Below are positions 1 through 12,489 of a stretch of 64,000 bases of DNA, one piece after another. The DNA is taken from positions 43,173 through 107,172 of the forward strand of contig VZRZ01004146.1 in the NCBI GenBank assembly GCA_013398175.1, read 5' to 3'. How positions within the stretch are numbered: position 1 is the first letter of the stretch; each line of letters starts with the position of its first letter. Under the pieces are notes generated by a model. That model did no database searches. It was not told the DNA's origin and saw only the letters and a program-made list of their open reading frames with translations. Source of the stretch: Climacteris rufus. Its lineage: Eukaryota > Chordata > Aves > Passeriformes > Climacteridae. The translations under genes and the position numbers were made by a program.

Positions 1-3000
1 CTCAGGAAGAAGGCATGGCTGTTAGTTGACTCTTTGCAAACAGCAGGCAATTGTGTTTCTCTTGCTGGAATGCATTGCCCTGTGGAAGTAGCACTCAACT
101 AAGACTTTAGTCTGTGCCCTATCACGTCCTACATAGTTTCTGAAGCCTTTGCTCTTCTGCTTGAATGGGTAGAAGGAAGAAGCTCTCCACAATAATGACA
201 GTTCTTTTTAGTGTTAGGGGAAAAGTGAGTCAAAGAGGAAACTGGGATTCCAACATGCATCTTCATCTCTCACAGCTTTTGGCTTCTGCAGTCAGATGTG
301 ACTCCGAAGAGTCACATCCTTGTTGTGGAGTTGAGAAGATGCAAGACTTCCCTCCTAAAATTCAACCAAGAAGCTGGCACATATGAAGTCATATGTTATT
401 AATTCCTCTGCTCCCAGGGCTCCTTCTTACCCACCCCTCCTGTTTTAGCATTACCAGGAATTGAATGTTATTTTGGGTGTTTGTCTGCAAATGTCTCGCT
501 TTACCCACTTGGATCTTGGCAGTCCTTAGTTGTTCTTCTTCTTGTCTAATGTCCGTCTGCTGCCTTGCATTTAAGATGGAGTTCTTTATAAACTTTAAAT
601 CTCTAGCAACTCTTCTTTTCAAACTGCACACATGGTAAAGCAAGGCTTTTCACTTCTAATTTAGTGTGAAGTTCTATAAGAAGTTTGAGGGTAGAAGGCA
701 GTGTTGGTGTTGCATGTGTTTGTGTCGAACCAAGATCCTTCCCCTGCTGCTCCCCTGCATTTGCAGCATTGCCTTACTATGGACAGATCTTGGTTTTGAC
801 TCATCTTCTCCTTTCAGAGGCTCTTGCAACTGTTGAATCTCCTGTTTTGTCTCTAAATTTTATGTCATTGAAGTAGACAGACACCCGACATGAAATGCAT
901 TGTGCAAGAAGAAGGCAGCTGTCTACTATGGCTGATGGATGCTGCTATTGAGGGGTTAAAATTAGGTTTTGAGGGTTTTTTGCCTATGACTGCAAATTTT
1001 GCCCTATTAATTGCTTTAAGGATAAGGACTGATAGTGATTTTTGATATCAGAAGTTTACTGGGAAGTGGTAAGTTTTTAACAATAGTTATCTGATCAGAC
1101 CATCAAAGAAGCAAACCTCTAGAATTTGTACCAGTTGGTATTTTTTGGATTTTACTCCATTTCTATTGCAGTGTTGTACAGTTCTTTTTTTGAAGTGATA
1201 CTGTGAAGATTAACATTTGGGGTTGTGTGGTGGTAGCTTCCAGTGACTCCTGAATGAGGTACCAGTCTAAGCAACAGAGATGTGGAATACTGTGGAGCTT
1301 TGGAAGTCTGACCTTTTGGAGAAGCCAGGCCCTCATTGCTGAACCTCAGTGATAGATTGAAAAGCATGATGGCATTCAGCTTTCTTGGGGTGTCTGTAGA
1401 TGGAAAGTCCACTGGTGGGTTGGTTTGGGTTTGATGTGTCACTAAATATAAGGTTGTAGCAAAAACAAAGCCTTGAGAACGCTGTATTGAGACTTCACAA
1501 AGGTAGAGGTTTTACAGATGGGACTAAGTGGCTGTTTCTTCCCTTTTCCCTAAAAATTACTATCAAAAGTGTCAGCATGCAAACTGAGGACCCTGAAAGA
1601 AGAGGAAAAAGAATTCCCTCAAGCCCTGCTTTGTGGGCTTCTACCGCTGGGCAACAAATTACTTGAAGTTTTAATGTATGGTAGTTTACATTCCTAAGGC
1701 TTGTTGTCTTACTTAAAAAAAGCTTTTTCATTACCTAGTGAGTCAGCATTTTAAAAATGAATGTCATTGCCTTAGCAGTACTAATCAGAAAATGAATTTT
1801 TAAGTCTCTCTCCTGAGAAAAATACCTTATTTCTGGTAGAGTTCCTTTAGGCTTCACAGCAGTGTAGAAAATCTCATCACTTGGCATTCAGTGCAGATGG
1901 TTAAATCATTTTCTGTGCAATCACCCTCTCTTGGGCAAAGCTGTTACCTAAGGAAATCTGAAGGTGTTCTGCCTGAAGAACCCTTGCGGGGCTGGGGAGG
2001 GTGCGGTGTGACCTAACAAGTTGTGGCATGTGCCCCTCGACAGTGCTGGGGCGGTGGGGGTTTCTCCTCCCATGTGCATGCTGCTCCTTGGCACTTGTTG
2101 GAAGGCTCTGAACCATCTGGGAATGACATGCATTTCTTTGCACAGCTTCCACCAGGCTGCTCAGCCTGTTCTTCACAGCACAGCTGCCTCACTGCTCTGC
2201 TGCTAACAAGGTGAATTAATTGTGCAGCTGGAATTACCAGGGTTCTGTTGCATTCCTGCCACCGGGAATTAGGCACTAACATTTAGCATCATACCACGCT
2301 GTACGGCCCAAGTTTCAACACCCAGCACATAAGCTCAACAAACCAGAAGTTCCTGTGGAAGGTCTTTTAACTCCATTAATGTTTAATTTTTTTATATCTA
2401 CTGGGGCTGTTGTAGGAAAGCACTTTTTTCAAGAAACTCATTTGACATTATACTGTCTCAGCAGTATCCCAGGTGGTGTTTGGTCTCACTTCAGCAGCTC
2501 TGGTACCTGCTTCTCAATCATTCCTTTACAAAGGAGCAATGTCTTAGTCTGGAAATCTCCCTCATACAAAATGGCAAGGAAAGACTGTGCATGTACCCAT
2601 TCTTTTCCTTTTTCACAGTTTTCTCTGTTCCTGGATGGGCAGCCTTCAGCCCATAGAAGGAGTTTTGATCTACAGGTAACTTTCCAATCTAGGTTTGGTG
2701 TGAATACATTGAGGTGTTTTGGAGCCCGATGTGAAGCAGATCTGGCTTGATTCTAATTTGTCAATTAAATCAAGATCTTCAGGTTTTGCAGCTGGAAGTA
2801 TCAAGAAAACTGGAGTTAGTCTGGAGTTGAAGGGTCAGCAGGAAGCATCCAATTTTACTTTCTTTGTTCATGATGTTCCAGAATAATCTTACAGAATTGC
2901 TTCTGTCCCTTCATGCTAAGCCATGCTGACTTCTCGAGTATGTTTGGTTTTTGGCTAAACTCTTTTCTTAGAAATAGTCACTGCATTTAGCAGTACTTTG

Positions 3001-6000
3001 TCCTTCATGTGACTCCAGATGGGATGTGTAGGTGAACGTGAACTCACACAATTGTGTGTTCAACGCACCTTTGCAACTTCCACGAGTGCTGGCAGTGCAT
3101 GCAGATCGTTCTCCAGAGGCCAAGTTGAAGGCACACACTGGCTGTTACTTTTGAGTTGGGAACTGAAGTGTGGTTCCTTCTCTGCTTCAGTAGAAATTTG
3201 GAAGAGCTTTGCTTCTGACTTTCCAAAACATATTTGAAACATAACTCAGTGGCAAGCTTTGTTTTGGAAATGGCCTCGCTCCAGCAATGGTTTTGTTGAG
3301 CCTGTTTATCCCAATTCCTTCCCCAACTTAATAGGCTGAGAAAGTAAAACTGTTGTGTGGGTGGGTGGTTGAAAACGGGCTGTATGGATATTGCTGCAAT
3401 TTGTGTTTCATAAATAATGGTAGCTTGTGTGTAAGCCTGTAAGTGACTGAAAATGCATTAAAAGTTAGGCAGGTCAACTGCTGCTTACATTGCTGGAGTC
3501 TCTTCAGAATGGGGGGAGATGGAGAGGCAGAAAATGTGCAAACTGTGCAGTGTTAAACAGCATGATTCAAATGTGCTCAAAGTTAGTTTTCTTAAATGTT
3601 TACTGAAGAGGGCAAAACTTAAATACTTGAGCAAAGAAAGCTGTTGAGTCTGCATCAGGCCAGGTGATGGATGCTTGCAGCAACAGTATTATTCCCAAAT
3701 AGCGGTGCTGTTAATTATGGCCTGTGTCTGAAAAAAATCTGAGGCTGGTGAGTGGGAGTTGGAAGGGCTGGAGAGACAGTAAACTATCAGAATTCCAGAT
3801 AATTCAGTGTGCTGTTCAAGGAACATTTCTGGCCTCTCTGGCTGTACAGCCAGCAGTGTGTGAGCCAGTCTGGAGGGTCGTGTTGTTCCCAGAGCTGCTG
3901 AACTTGCTGCTGCTTAGAGCACTCGTTGTATATAGACATATCACTTAATTTGTTCTTAATCAGGCTCAACAATGTGAGCTGTGTGTTTTTGATATCTCAT
4001 TCAGATAGGATCAAAGCCAGGTGGTAGAGCTGTTGCAGGCCGTGAGCACATGTGGATCAGGGTGAGTGGGGAAAGGGCTGCCTTTTGACAGGGTAAAAGG
4101 CTTCAAAATGTTATTTAATAGAAATTAGTGGCTGATTATCATAAGTGATAGAGCTATTGAACTGGGTGGAGTGACAGCGCTCCAGTGACACTGGTGTGCC
4201 TGTGTCCAGGACTGCTAGGGCTGGAGCAGGGAGTGTCTCACCCACACACATGGACACCATCCAAAATAATTTTCATGCTGCCTTTGGTCAGGACAACTTT
4301 GACTCCGGTCATTTGGATTTGTTGAACTTCTGAAACCGAAGCATTGCACATGCTTTGACTTTAGGTGTGCTGGTTGAAAGAGCAAGGGGAGGGCATTTAG
4401 CTGCTGGAGGGTGAGGCTCCTGGGAGGGCATGCAGAAGGAAAACAGACCTCAGGAAAACGTGTTGACATTCCTGGGCTGACAACATTCACAAAATGCTTT
4501 ATATTTGAATTTGTTCCCCCCTCACAAGTCAGTAAAATCTGGTTGTCCTTCAAAGAAACGGTTTTGCAATTCTCACCAGATTATCTGATACTACATTTCT
4601 TGGAAGGTACTGCACTACAGTCTGATAAACGTATTTTCTTTTTACAAGAAGTCATGTTTTTGCCAATTGGCCAAATACCATATTTAAAGAATCTGTGACC
4701 TCAGTTTTCTTTAGCTGTTTAAACTTGTGGAGTTTAAAAGTAGGTTTTAGTCTCTTTCTTCTCAGTCATTCTTCCATCCCTACATCTCCACCTCTGAAAA
4801 GGTACAGTTGGAGCTGAACATCAGAAATGCTCCTTCCAGCACCTCCTACTGTCAAATTAAAATTTCTGAGGGGAAATTATCCAAATGGGATTTGCTCTTT
4901 AAGTTGAGTACTATGAGAATGACTTGAAAATGGGTAAGATTTGTTGCTTTCTTATGATTCCTGTGGAGATGTGGTCTTACACAACATTCATGAGAGATGC
5001 GTTTTCATGTTGCCAAGGATCAAGGATGGAAATCTTTTTGGTGAATCTCCTCTGACCTGCTGCTGCCACCAGCTCTGATCTTGGGGGGGTGTTGTGGTGG
5101 TGGTTGCTTGCTTCAGATTTTACTGGATAACAGTTTTGACTCCAATGTGAGAAAAACTCTTGGGAAAATGTAATCTTGCTTGGACACCAAGGTCCCACAG
5201 TGACTTGGAATGAGTGGGAATGGTTGCTTTTCAAGGGTTGTTATTACTGGATACACTGTTGGTGTTGTCATTGAACTGTCAGTAATGAAAGGATGGTAAT
5301 TACTGTACATTGTTCTCTGAGAATAAAGGGCAAAAGACAACTTTTTTGTCTTTTCTGTATACGTAAATTTTTCTGATAATTTTTTTTCTTGTTTTCTTTG
5401 CTTCTTGGATAAAACTGGATTTCATGAGAGTAAACCCCTACTTTCCTGTGTTTCTTCAGTTTGGGGAGTAACCTGTTTTCACCCATACCTGTTGTGTATA
5501 GATCATGAAGGAGCTTCTGGACCTTTGATACAAGCAAATAAACTTTCCAAGGGTTCCAACCCACAGTAACCCTGATCTGACTTGTCTTGGTGCTGATACT
5601 GGTGGCAGGAGATAGCTTTGCAGTCCAGATATGTGAGTGAGATGGAGCCCTCCCCAAAATGGCCTGTAACATTCTTGATCATCTTTGATCTGCTGCGCTT
5701 GCCATGTGTGAAGTGCCTTTTTAATATGAGCTTTTATCATTTGTGCTGGGAAAGGACTTAGAGGCTTCCTGTGCAAATAGGACTTTAGTGTTGGACATGG
5801 GATCTTTGCAGTCCCCAGTGAATAAACACAGCTGGCTGTTTTGGGAAATGGACTTAACATCTTTGCATCAAAGCTGTACAAATAAGGCAGCAAGCTGTAC
5901 TGAGTTAATGGATAAGGTTTTCTGACTTTTACACTGACTTAAAAGTGATCAAATTTAAAAATGCATTTTTTGCAAGGCTGCCTTCAGCCCAGTGCAGGGG

Positions 6001-9000
6001 GAAATAAGCCTGTCCCCTCTGGAAACATGATTAAAACAAGCAGCCTCGATGACTTATCGATGTTGGATTATCATGCAATAATTTACTGGGCAGCCTTTTG
6101 CTGTCCAGAGCCGCCCACGTGCGGGAGTCAATGGTGCCTTTGTTTGGGAGCACTGAAAGAATGCATGATCTAATGGGGTGGTGGGAGTTCACCTTCGTTT
6201 GGGCCACTCCAGGCTCTGCTCATTCCCCCAGTGTCCCAAACACATTTCCTTCCTCCATCCCCATCTTAGTACAGGTTCCCAGAAAAAGCAATCCATGTTT
6301 ATGTCTCTGTCAGGCTTTTTTAAAACCCCAGCACCTATCTGTGGTGAAGCTTCACATGCCAGAATCTTTGGTTTGGTGGGGCCTGGTTTAAGAAAGTCTT
6401 AAAATCCTTCAGGCCTTTCTTGTTGATGATATATGCACATAAATCTTGGGGCTCTTTAGGTGAAGACAAGAAAATAAACCTAAGATTTATTATTAGTTTG
6501 TGTTCCTACGGAGACCACAAATCAGCACTTGAGAACTGTCATTGTGCTTTTACGTGGAGTTATTTCCCCAGTGGAATTCATCAGAAAGTGGAAATCCTTA
6601 ATTTTCTTTTTTCAGATGCTGGATATTGCATTTGCTTGTGCAATACCGGTGTTCTCATCTTCCTCCTCCTCCACAAATTTTCTCAGAAAAGCTAGGGTGT
6701 AGTTTTAAAAGGGCATTTGCTCTAGAACTAGAGAAGTGTCTTGTTTTCAGTCATAAGTTTGGCCTTTTCCTGCGAATGTGATGCAAGCGACATAACTTAG
6801 CACTTATGTGTCTTGCAGGTGTTGGGCTGTTGTTGTTTAGTGAAAGTACTTTCTTCCAAAAGAACAAGTGTCTCAGGGTATTTCTCACTCTCCTTCCCTA
6901 CTTATAAATGCTGTTCTGCTCTTGTTGCCATCTGCATGCTGAAAAATCCTATCCCATTTCATTAGATGGGATAACTCATCCTCCTTAAATATTGCCCTCT
7001 AATTTGCATCCCCTGTGATCCAGGAGGGAAGGCTCTGGCAGGGTTTCTAGCATGAGAAGCTGAACAAAACACTGTGGTAGCTGAGAACTTGGAGTGGTTG
7101 GTTGGCTCAAAATGCAATGATTGGTCTTGAATGACGTTGGTCTTGCTGGCCTCTGTGTGCTGACATCCAAGCGTCCGTCCCTCGCAAGGAATACACTGCT
7201 TATGTGAGGTTCTGGGATCTCTGTGTCTGGAAGCATCGGAGCCAGGCTTTCATGCTCATGGGTGGTCCAGCATTGTGCTGGGTGCTGGGAGAGCTGCTCC
7301 TCCAAGAAGGACAGAGTTGAGGCAGGTATAATAGTAAAGGGCATGGAGCACATTTCAGTCTAGTAACTAGGAAAGCTGGCATCTCTTCCTGGGAGTGATG
7401 GGGAAATAGGTCAGAAAAAAAAGAGCAAAATGAAATGCCAGTTGTAATTGATTGCTCTCTACACTGTCACTGCAAAATGGAAGTGAAATCCAGTCAAAAA
7501 GTACTAAGTAGGCTCTTTGTTACTGGGTTTGTTTTCAATTCTTTTAACCTTTGCTAAGACATAGGTTGTCAGCAGGTACCTGTGTGACAAAAGCTGCCTT
7601 GAAACAGGAGCCAACCAAAAGAGAAACAGTGAAGTGTAACCGTTTCATTACTACACTTTGGATTTTGTGGAAAACAAGTCTGCAAAGGTTTGGTTCTTTG
7701 CCCAATACAATCTTCCAGGTGGATTATTTTTTCCATGGGCAGCAAAACTCAGTGACTGTGTGCAGGAGATGCATACATTGATTCTTCCCGTGTACAGGTC
7801 TGATGTGCAGGGGATTCAAGTGAAGGAGGCCAAGTGTCCTCCAAGTGTATCTCACCCAGGCGTCTGCTCACAATTAAACACTTGTAGTCATCATGCCAGC
7901 TGGCGGGACAGTTTCCTCATGTAAATTATCCATCCATTCTGAGTGGCCTGAATACAAGGAGGCCTTTTGTTTGTAGAACAAATTCCTAACTTGGGGGAAA
8001 AGGGAGGAGTTTCTAAAGATCTAAATGGCATTTGCTTACGTTTTTTCCAGTCTATCTCTATGGTTTTTAGCATGGCTCATTTCTTGGTGGACCTTGGGGT
8101 ACTGAATTTGGCAATAACCCAACTGAGGGAGGGCTGTAATTGCTGTTGACAACTGGCCAAGCCCAACAACATGCAGGTTGTTGGGGGCAGCATCCCCTGA
8201 ATCAAATGCTGGACATTTCCAACGCCACTTCTGCCACCTCTCCAGGCACCCAGGACATGCTCACTGTTGAATCAGTAATTGCAATATGGTCTTGAAGGGT
8301 TGCATGTGTGCTTGTTTACTGTAGAGAAGGGTTTTCTGCATTATCTGAAATTGTCAAAGGAGGCTGGTTATCTTGTCACCTTGACACTTGCTGGTGAACA
8401 GCTTCATGTCTTGGAAAAGATGCAATTTTAAAATGTGTGGGTCATGATTTTGAGCTCTGGATGTTTTAAACGCATATCAGGTTTCACTCGGGAAGTGCTG
8501 AATTCGTGGTCACTGATTCCAGCATCTGGAGTGCTTCCTGCAAAACAGACCTGCCACTTCTCAATACACACAGGGAAATGCTACCTGACACTTGACACTA
8601 TCAGACAGTTCAAAGCCAAACCGAGATCCAAGTCAGTACTAGCTTCTAGGAACAGGAGAACAATGCCCTTTTGTCTTCTAAAAGAAATGTTTAAAACTAC
8701 CTTTCACCTGGTTATTGCTGTCACCATTTCTCAGTGTAATAACTATGTGTGTTTATTCAGCCCTGTAAGACATAAAAGCAATCTGGGCTGCTTATCTTTG
8801 CTAGAAAAAGGCTCTGCAACCTCAAGGAACTGCCAGGTATGCACAGCATTAATGTTCAGTGTGAACAGTAAGGAAGCACAATTCTACACTGTGTCAGCTG
8901 ATCTTGGGCAAACTCCATTGTTCCAGCAGTATTTATCTGTCAGGGCACCACACAGCCATTCCCTGTGCGTTAACTGCATTCTTCTTTAATGCCATTAACT

Positions 9001-12000
9001 GGACTGCTCAAGGAGTTACTGCCAGCTGCCATAAATGTCTTTTTCACAGCGGTTGCTCATTTGGGAGGGGTTTGAATGCATTTTCCTTGGCCTGCCATGT
9101 AAAACTGGAGGTGAGAAAGGGAGGGTCCTTGCCGTATAGCAGAAGGGGTTACCATGGAAAATGTTTTCATGCTGCCCAGAGTGCAACTGGCATATGTTGT
9201 ATCTTTAGCTGAGTTGGGGCTTTCACAAGGAGCTGTGGGAGACATTGTTGAGAAACAGGGATTGATCATAATCCAGTTATAGTGGAGAGGGAAAAACAGA
9301 AGTTCTTTTCCAGGGCAAGTGGGCTGTGACCCAGCCTTTCATCTAGAGCAGGAAGTTGTGTGTGTGAGTGAAAGCACGTGCTCAGCCCCCTCTTCATTCC
9401 CAGGATTCTTTTGAAGCATTTTCTCCCCAAAGCCATCTTGATGAAGCCTAAACACAGGGATTTGCTTCACACCAGAGGAATGCAGTAGTAGTAGAAAAAA
9501 ACTAACCACCCCAATTCAAAAGAGCAGGGTATTCCTGACAATTCAGCTGACACAGTTTAATCAAGTGACTTTCATTCTGTTGTCTCTGGCTTATTTTTTC
9601 CCCCTCTTGACTCATGGAATGGCTGCTCTTGCCTGATGTCTTCCTATTTTCACTTGTCATTAAAGTTGGCCAAAGAAACCCCATCAGGGCAGACTTTCAG
9701 CCTTAAATTTTGCTTTTTTTTTATCATGTAAGCTCAAAGGAAACTTTCCTATTAAGCTGATGACAGTTTTACTAGCAATAAAACCATGAGAGTAGTTCTG
9801 TTTTTCGGTTATGCTCCATCCAAGATGTTAGTGAAGTTCTGGGATAGTCTGTCAAGTTGCAGATCAACACATAACCCTGGGGTATTCCTGCAGAAGAGAG
9901 AGGAGGTATTTGCTTCCGGGGCTCCTTGCCTTTATGTGGAAAAGATGTGAAATATATCCTGGATTTGTTTACCGTGGGTCTGAGAAAGGTGTTTGTGCAT
10001 GTCCAGCCTGTTGTCTTGTGTCTGTTTTGAGTTCCTGTGTGTACACATCGTTCACCTCAAGCACATTTTGCCTTCAGTGAGGAGCTCTCCTTGAGAAGAG
10101 CCCATGTAGCAAGAGAAACAGAAAAGCTGTGTGGGACTGATTTGTCCACGGGATGGCTGCTTCTCGCCTTCATTGAGATTCATAAGAAAAGCACTCCCAA
10201 ATACGTGGAAACAGGATTCATCTCTTCTACTGGGCAGCAGCAGCTGGGGGGAGGGGGGGGAAATGCTTAAGCTATGTTGGTGCTGAGTGTAGATCCTTTG
10301 GAAACAGTTTGGCTTTAACAGTGTGCTTGCTTCTCACTCATCTCCTGTGTGTAAGATCTCATTAAATAATCAACCCCAAACCAACAGTGAGCTAGTACTG
10401 AGCAAGAGTCACTCACTGATTGTGACAGTCTGGCTTCCAGTCTTGTGCTTGGGTCATTCATAACTCCACACTTGATATAAATAGGAAAGGGTATTTTGTG
10501 GAAAGTATTGGGGGGCTTGTATCTGCAAAATGCCCCAGCTGTCCTGCATGTCACACACAGACAGTACTATTTGGTGGGTGGTTTAAACACCAGATTGACC
10601 TCTTCTCTGTTCTTGGGACATGTAATATAAGTTTTTCAGGTGCTGTATGTCTTGATTTTTACTTCATTTTTTTCCGGTGTGTTCATTTCTGGACCCTTTG
10701 CTGTGCTTTTCCTGCTACTTTGGTACCTCCCTTGTGCCAGCCAGGCTCTGGGTGTGGCATGCCTAATGCAGGCTGGCCTCGGTCTAATCATTGGGAGGCC
10801 TGTGAGGCAGAACCTGATTCATTGCTGTCAGTCTGTGTGTTCGTCCTTTGAAGGGACACTGTTCTTGGTGCCATCTGGTCTGCTCTCACTTGTGAAGGAG
10901 GTGAACACTTCCACAGGTGTAAAGTCTCGTGTTAAATTTTAATATGATACAGTTCGTTCATTTTATAAGTTGAGGTTAAATCCGTGTGACTTCTGCAGGC
11001 TGAGAAAGCCTGTTTCTCAGTCAGCTGAAACTCTTCTAGTAGCTTTTGTTTCGATCAACGAAAGGACCAGTGACAGCTGTGAGTTCTGCTTAGAGCACTG
11101 TTTTTCTTACAAGTGCTGGGAGCATAAAAGAGCATGGCAGGGACTAAACACCCGAGGTTTTATTCCAAACAAACCCCACGTTGTTTTAGCAAGCTCCCCA
11201 CATGCTCCAGGGTGTCCTGATTGTACACAGTCTGCTTGCCAAAGTGGAGCAAGAACAGCTGGTGCACAGCTGTATGCCTCCTCCTGGGAACATGCCCCTT
11301 GGCTGGCATGGATGGCAGACGAAGGTGGCTGAAGAGTGCTGTGGTCCTGTTCTCCTAATGGGTGTTTTCTCAGGGGTGTGACTCCGCTGGGCAGTTGGTT
11401 TATGTGCATGGGGTTAGAGTCTCAAGTCTCTGGAGAAGAGTAGTGAGGGAGGATGATTTACTGACTGCCACAGACCTGTTAGAAGGTGAATAGAGGGCAA
11501 GGGAGTGGATTTTCTTGCATCCTTCTATGAGATGGAGAACATGGGTAGCTTGTGAATTATTGCACTCTGCTCTGAAAAGTGCCTTGGTGACTTTAATCAT
11601 GTGGTGTGGGAAACTTAAACCTTGCTTTATTTTTCCCAGGGAATGAGTGTTGTACTCACTAGTTCAGTGCCAGAGGAAAAGCTTTGTAAGCTATAGAAAG
11701 AGTTTGAGGTACTGTCTATTTAGAGAGGAAGCAGGGGAATAAACCGAGCTCTACGATATGACTTGTACCTCTCTGGTTAATACTGTTTCTCCCACAAATG
11801 TATTTGGAAGAAATATCATCCAGTGTCATGATTAACTTGGGCCTGGCCTTAAATACACACAAACTACTCATGAGTCTCATGTAGTCTGTCATCTGTTGGG
11901 GATGTCTGCGGAAGAAAATCGCAGCTTCTGAGATGTGTGTTTGGTTGCACAGAAGCTATAGGTCTGTTTATTTATCTAGTCAGCCTGCCCTTAACTTCTG

Positions 12001-12184
12001 CTTTTGCTTCTTGTCTTTTGCTTGGAGATACAGTACTGGACTGGAAGGAATAACTGCCGGTGTTACTGGACGTGCTTATTCTTCTGGATAGTGCTGGGAG
12101 ATGTTTCTCCAAAAAGAGAATTGCAGCTCTTTCCATTCTTTCTCGGTTTGAGTCTTTCCCACATCTGTCTCCTCTTCCCCGCAG
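1..12184 (+). other. LAMC1: LAMC1 intron 1 (3' part)
   Basis: This is non-coding sequence ahead of the first recognisable LAMC1 exon at 12185; exon 1, with the signal peptide and start of the LN domain, lies off the left edge. I see no exon, RNA gene or clear transposon in it. The open frames here are short or unrecognisable; the longest, 8435-8989 (184 codons), resembles no family I know. Possible regulatory motifs are AP-1-type heptamers at 226-232, 1739-1745 and 9608-9614, the last directly beside a TEAD-type GGAATG. A G-rich run sits at 10246-10260. Confidence 0.8.
9608..9621 (+). promoter_or_regulatory. AP-1/TEAD composite motif (candidate)
   Basis: TGACTCA at 9608-9614 is followed one base later by GGAATG (9616-9621). 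Such composites are typical of YAP/TEAD-AP-1 enhancers. Function in LAMC1 intron 1 is a guess from the motif alone. Confidence 0.3.
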
Positions 12185-12489
12185 GAAAGGCTTTTGACAT
12201 CACGTACGTGCGCCTGAAGTTCCACACCAGCCGGCCGGAGAGCTTTGCCATCTACAAGCGCACGAGGGAGGACGGCCCGTGGGTGCCCTATCAGTACTAC
12301 AGCGGCTCCTGTGAGAGCACCTACCACAAAGTCAACCGGGGCTTCATTCGCACCGGGGAGGACGAGCAGCAGGCGCTCTGCACGGATGAATTCAGTGACA
12401 TTTCCCCTCTCACTGGGGGCAACGTGGCCTTCTCAACGCTGGAGGGGCGTCCCAGTGCCTACAACTTTGACAACAGCCCTGTGCTGCAG
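12185..12489 (+). CDS. LAMC1: LAMC1 exon 2: LN domain
   Basis: Encodes about residues 140-241, including KAFDITYVRLKFHTSRPES and the SGSCEST segment, almost identical to mammalian gamma-1. The acceptor is ccccgcag and the donor CAG|gtatgt; the exon starts at phase 1. The LN domain drives self-assembly of laminin networks with the LN domains of alpha and beta short arms. Confidence 0.96.

Noticed and set aside
8435..8989. 184-codon open frame in LAMC1 intron 1
   Set aside because: No recognisable domain, no splice context or promoter; a frame of this length is expected by chance in 12 kb.
10246..10260. G-run as a G-quadruplex
   Set aside because: Only two long G tracts; four are needed for an intramolecular quadruplex unless the runs are subdivided.
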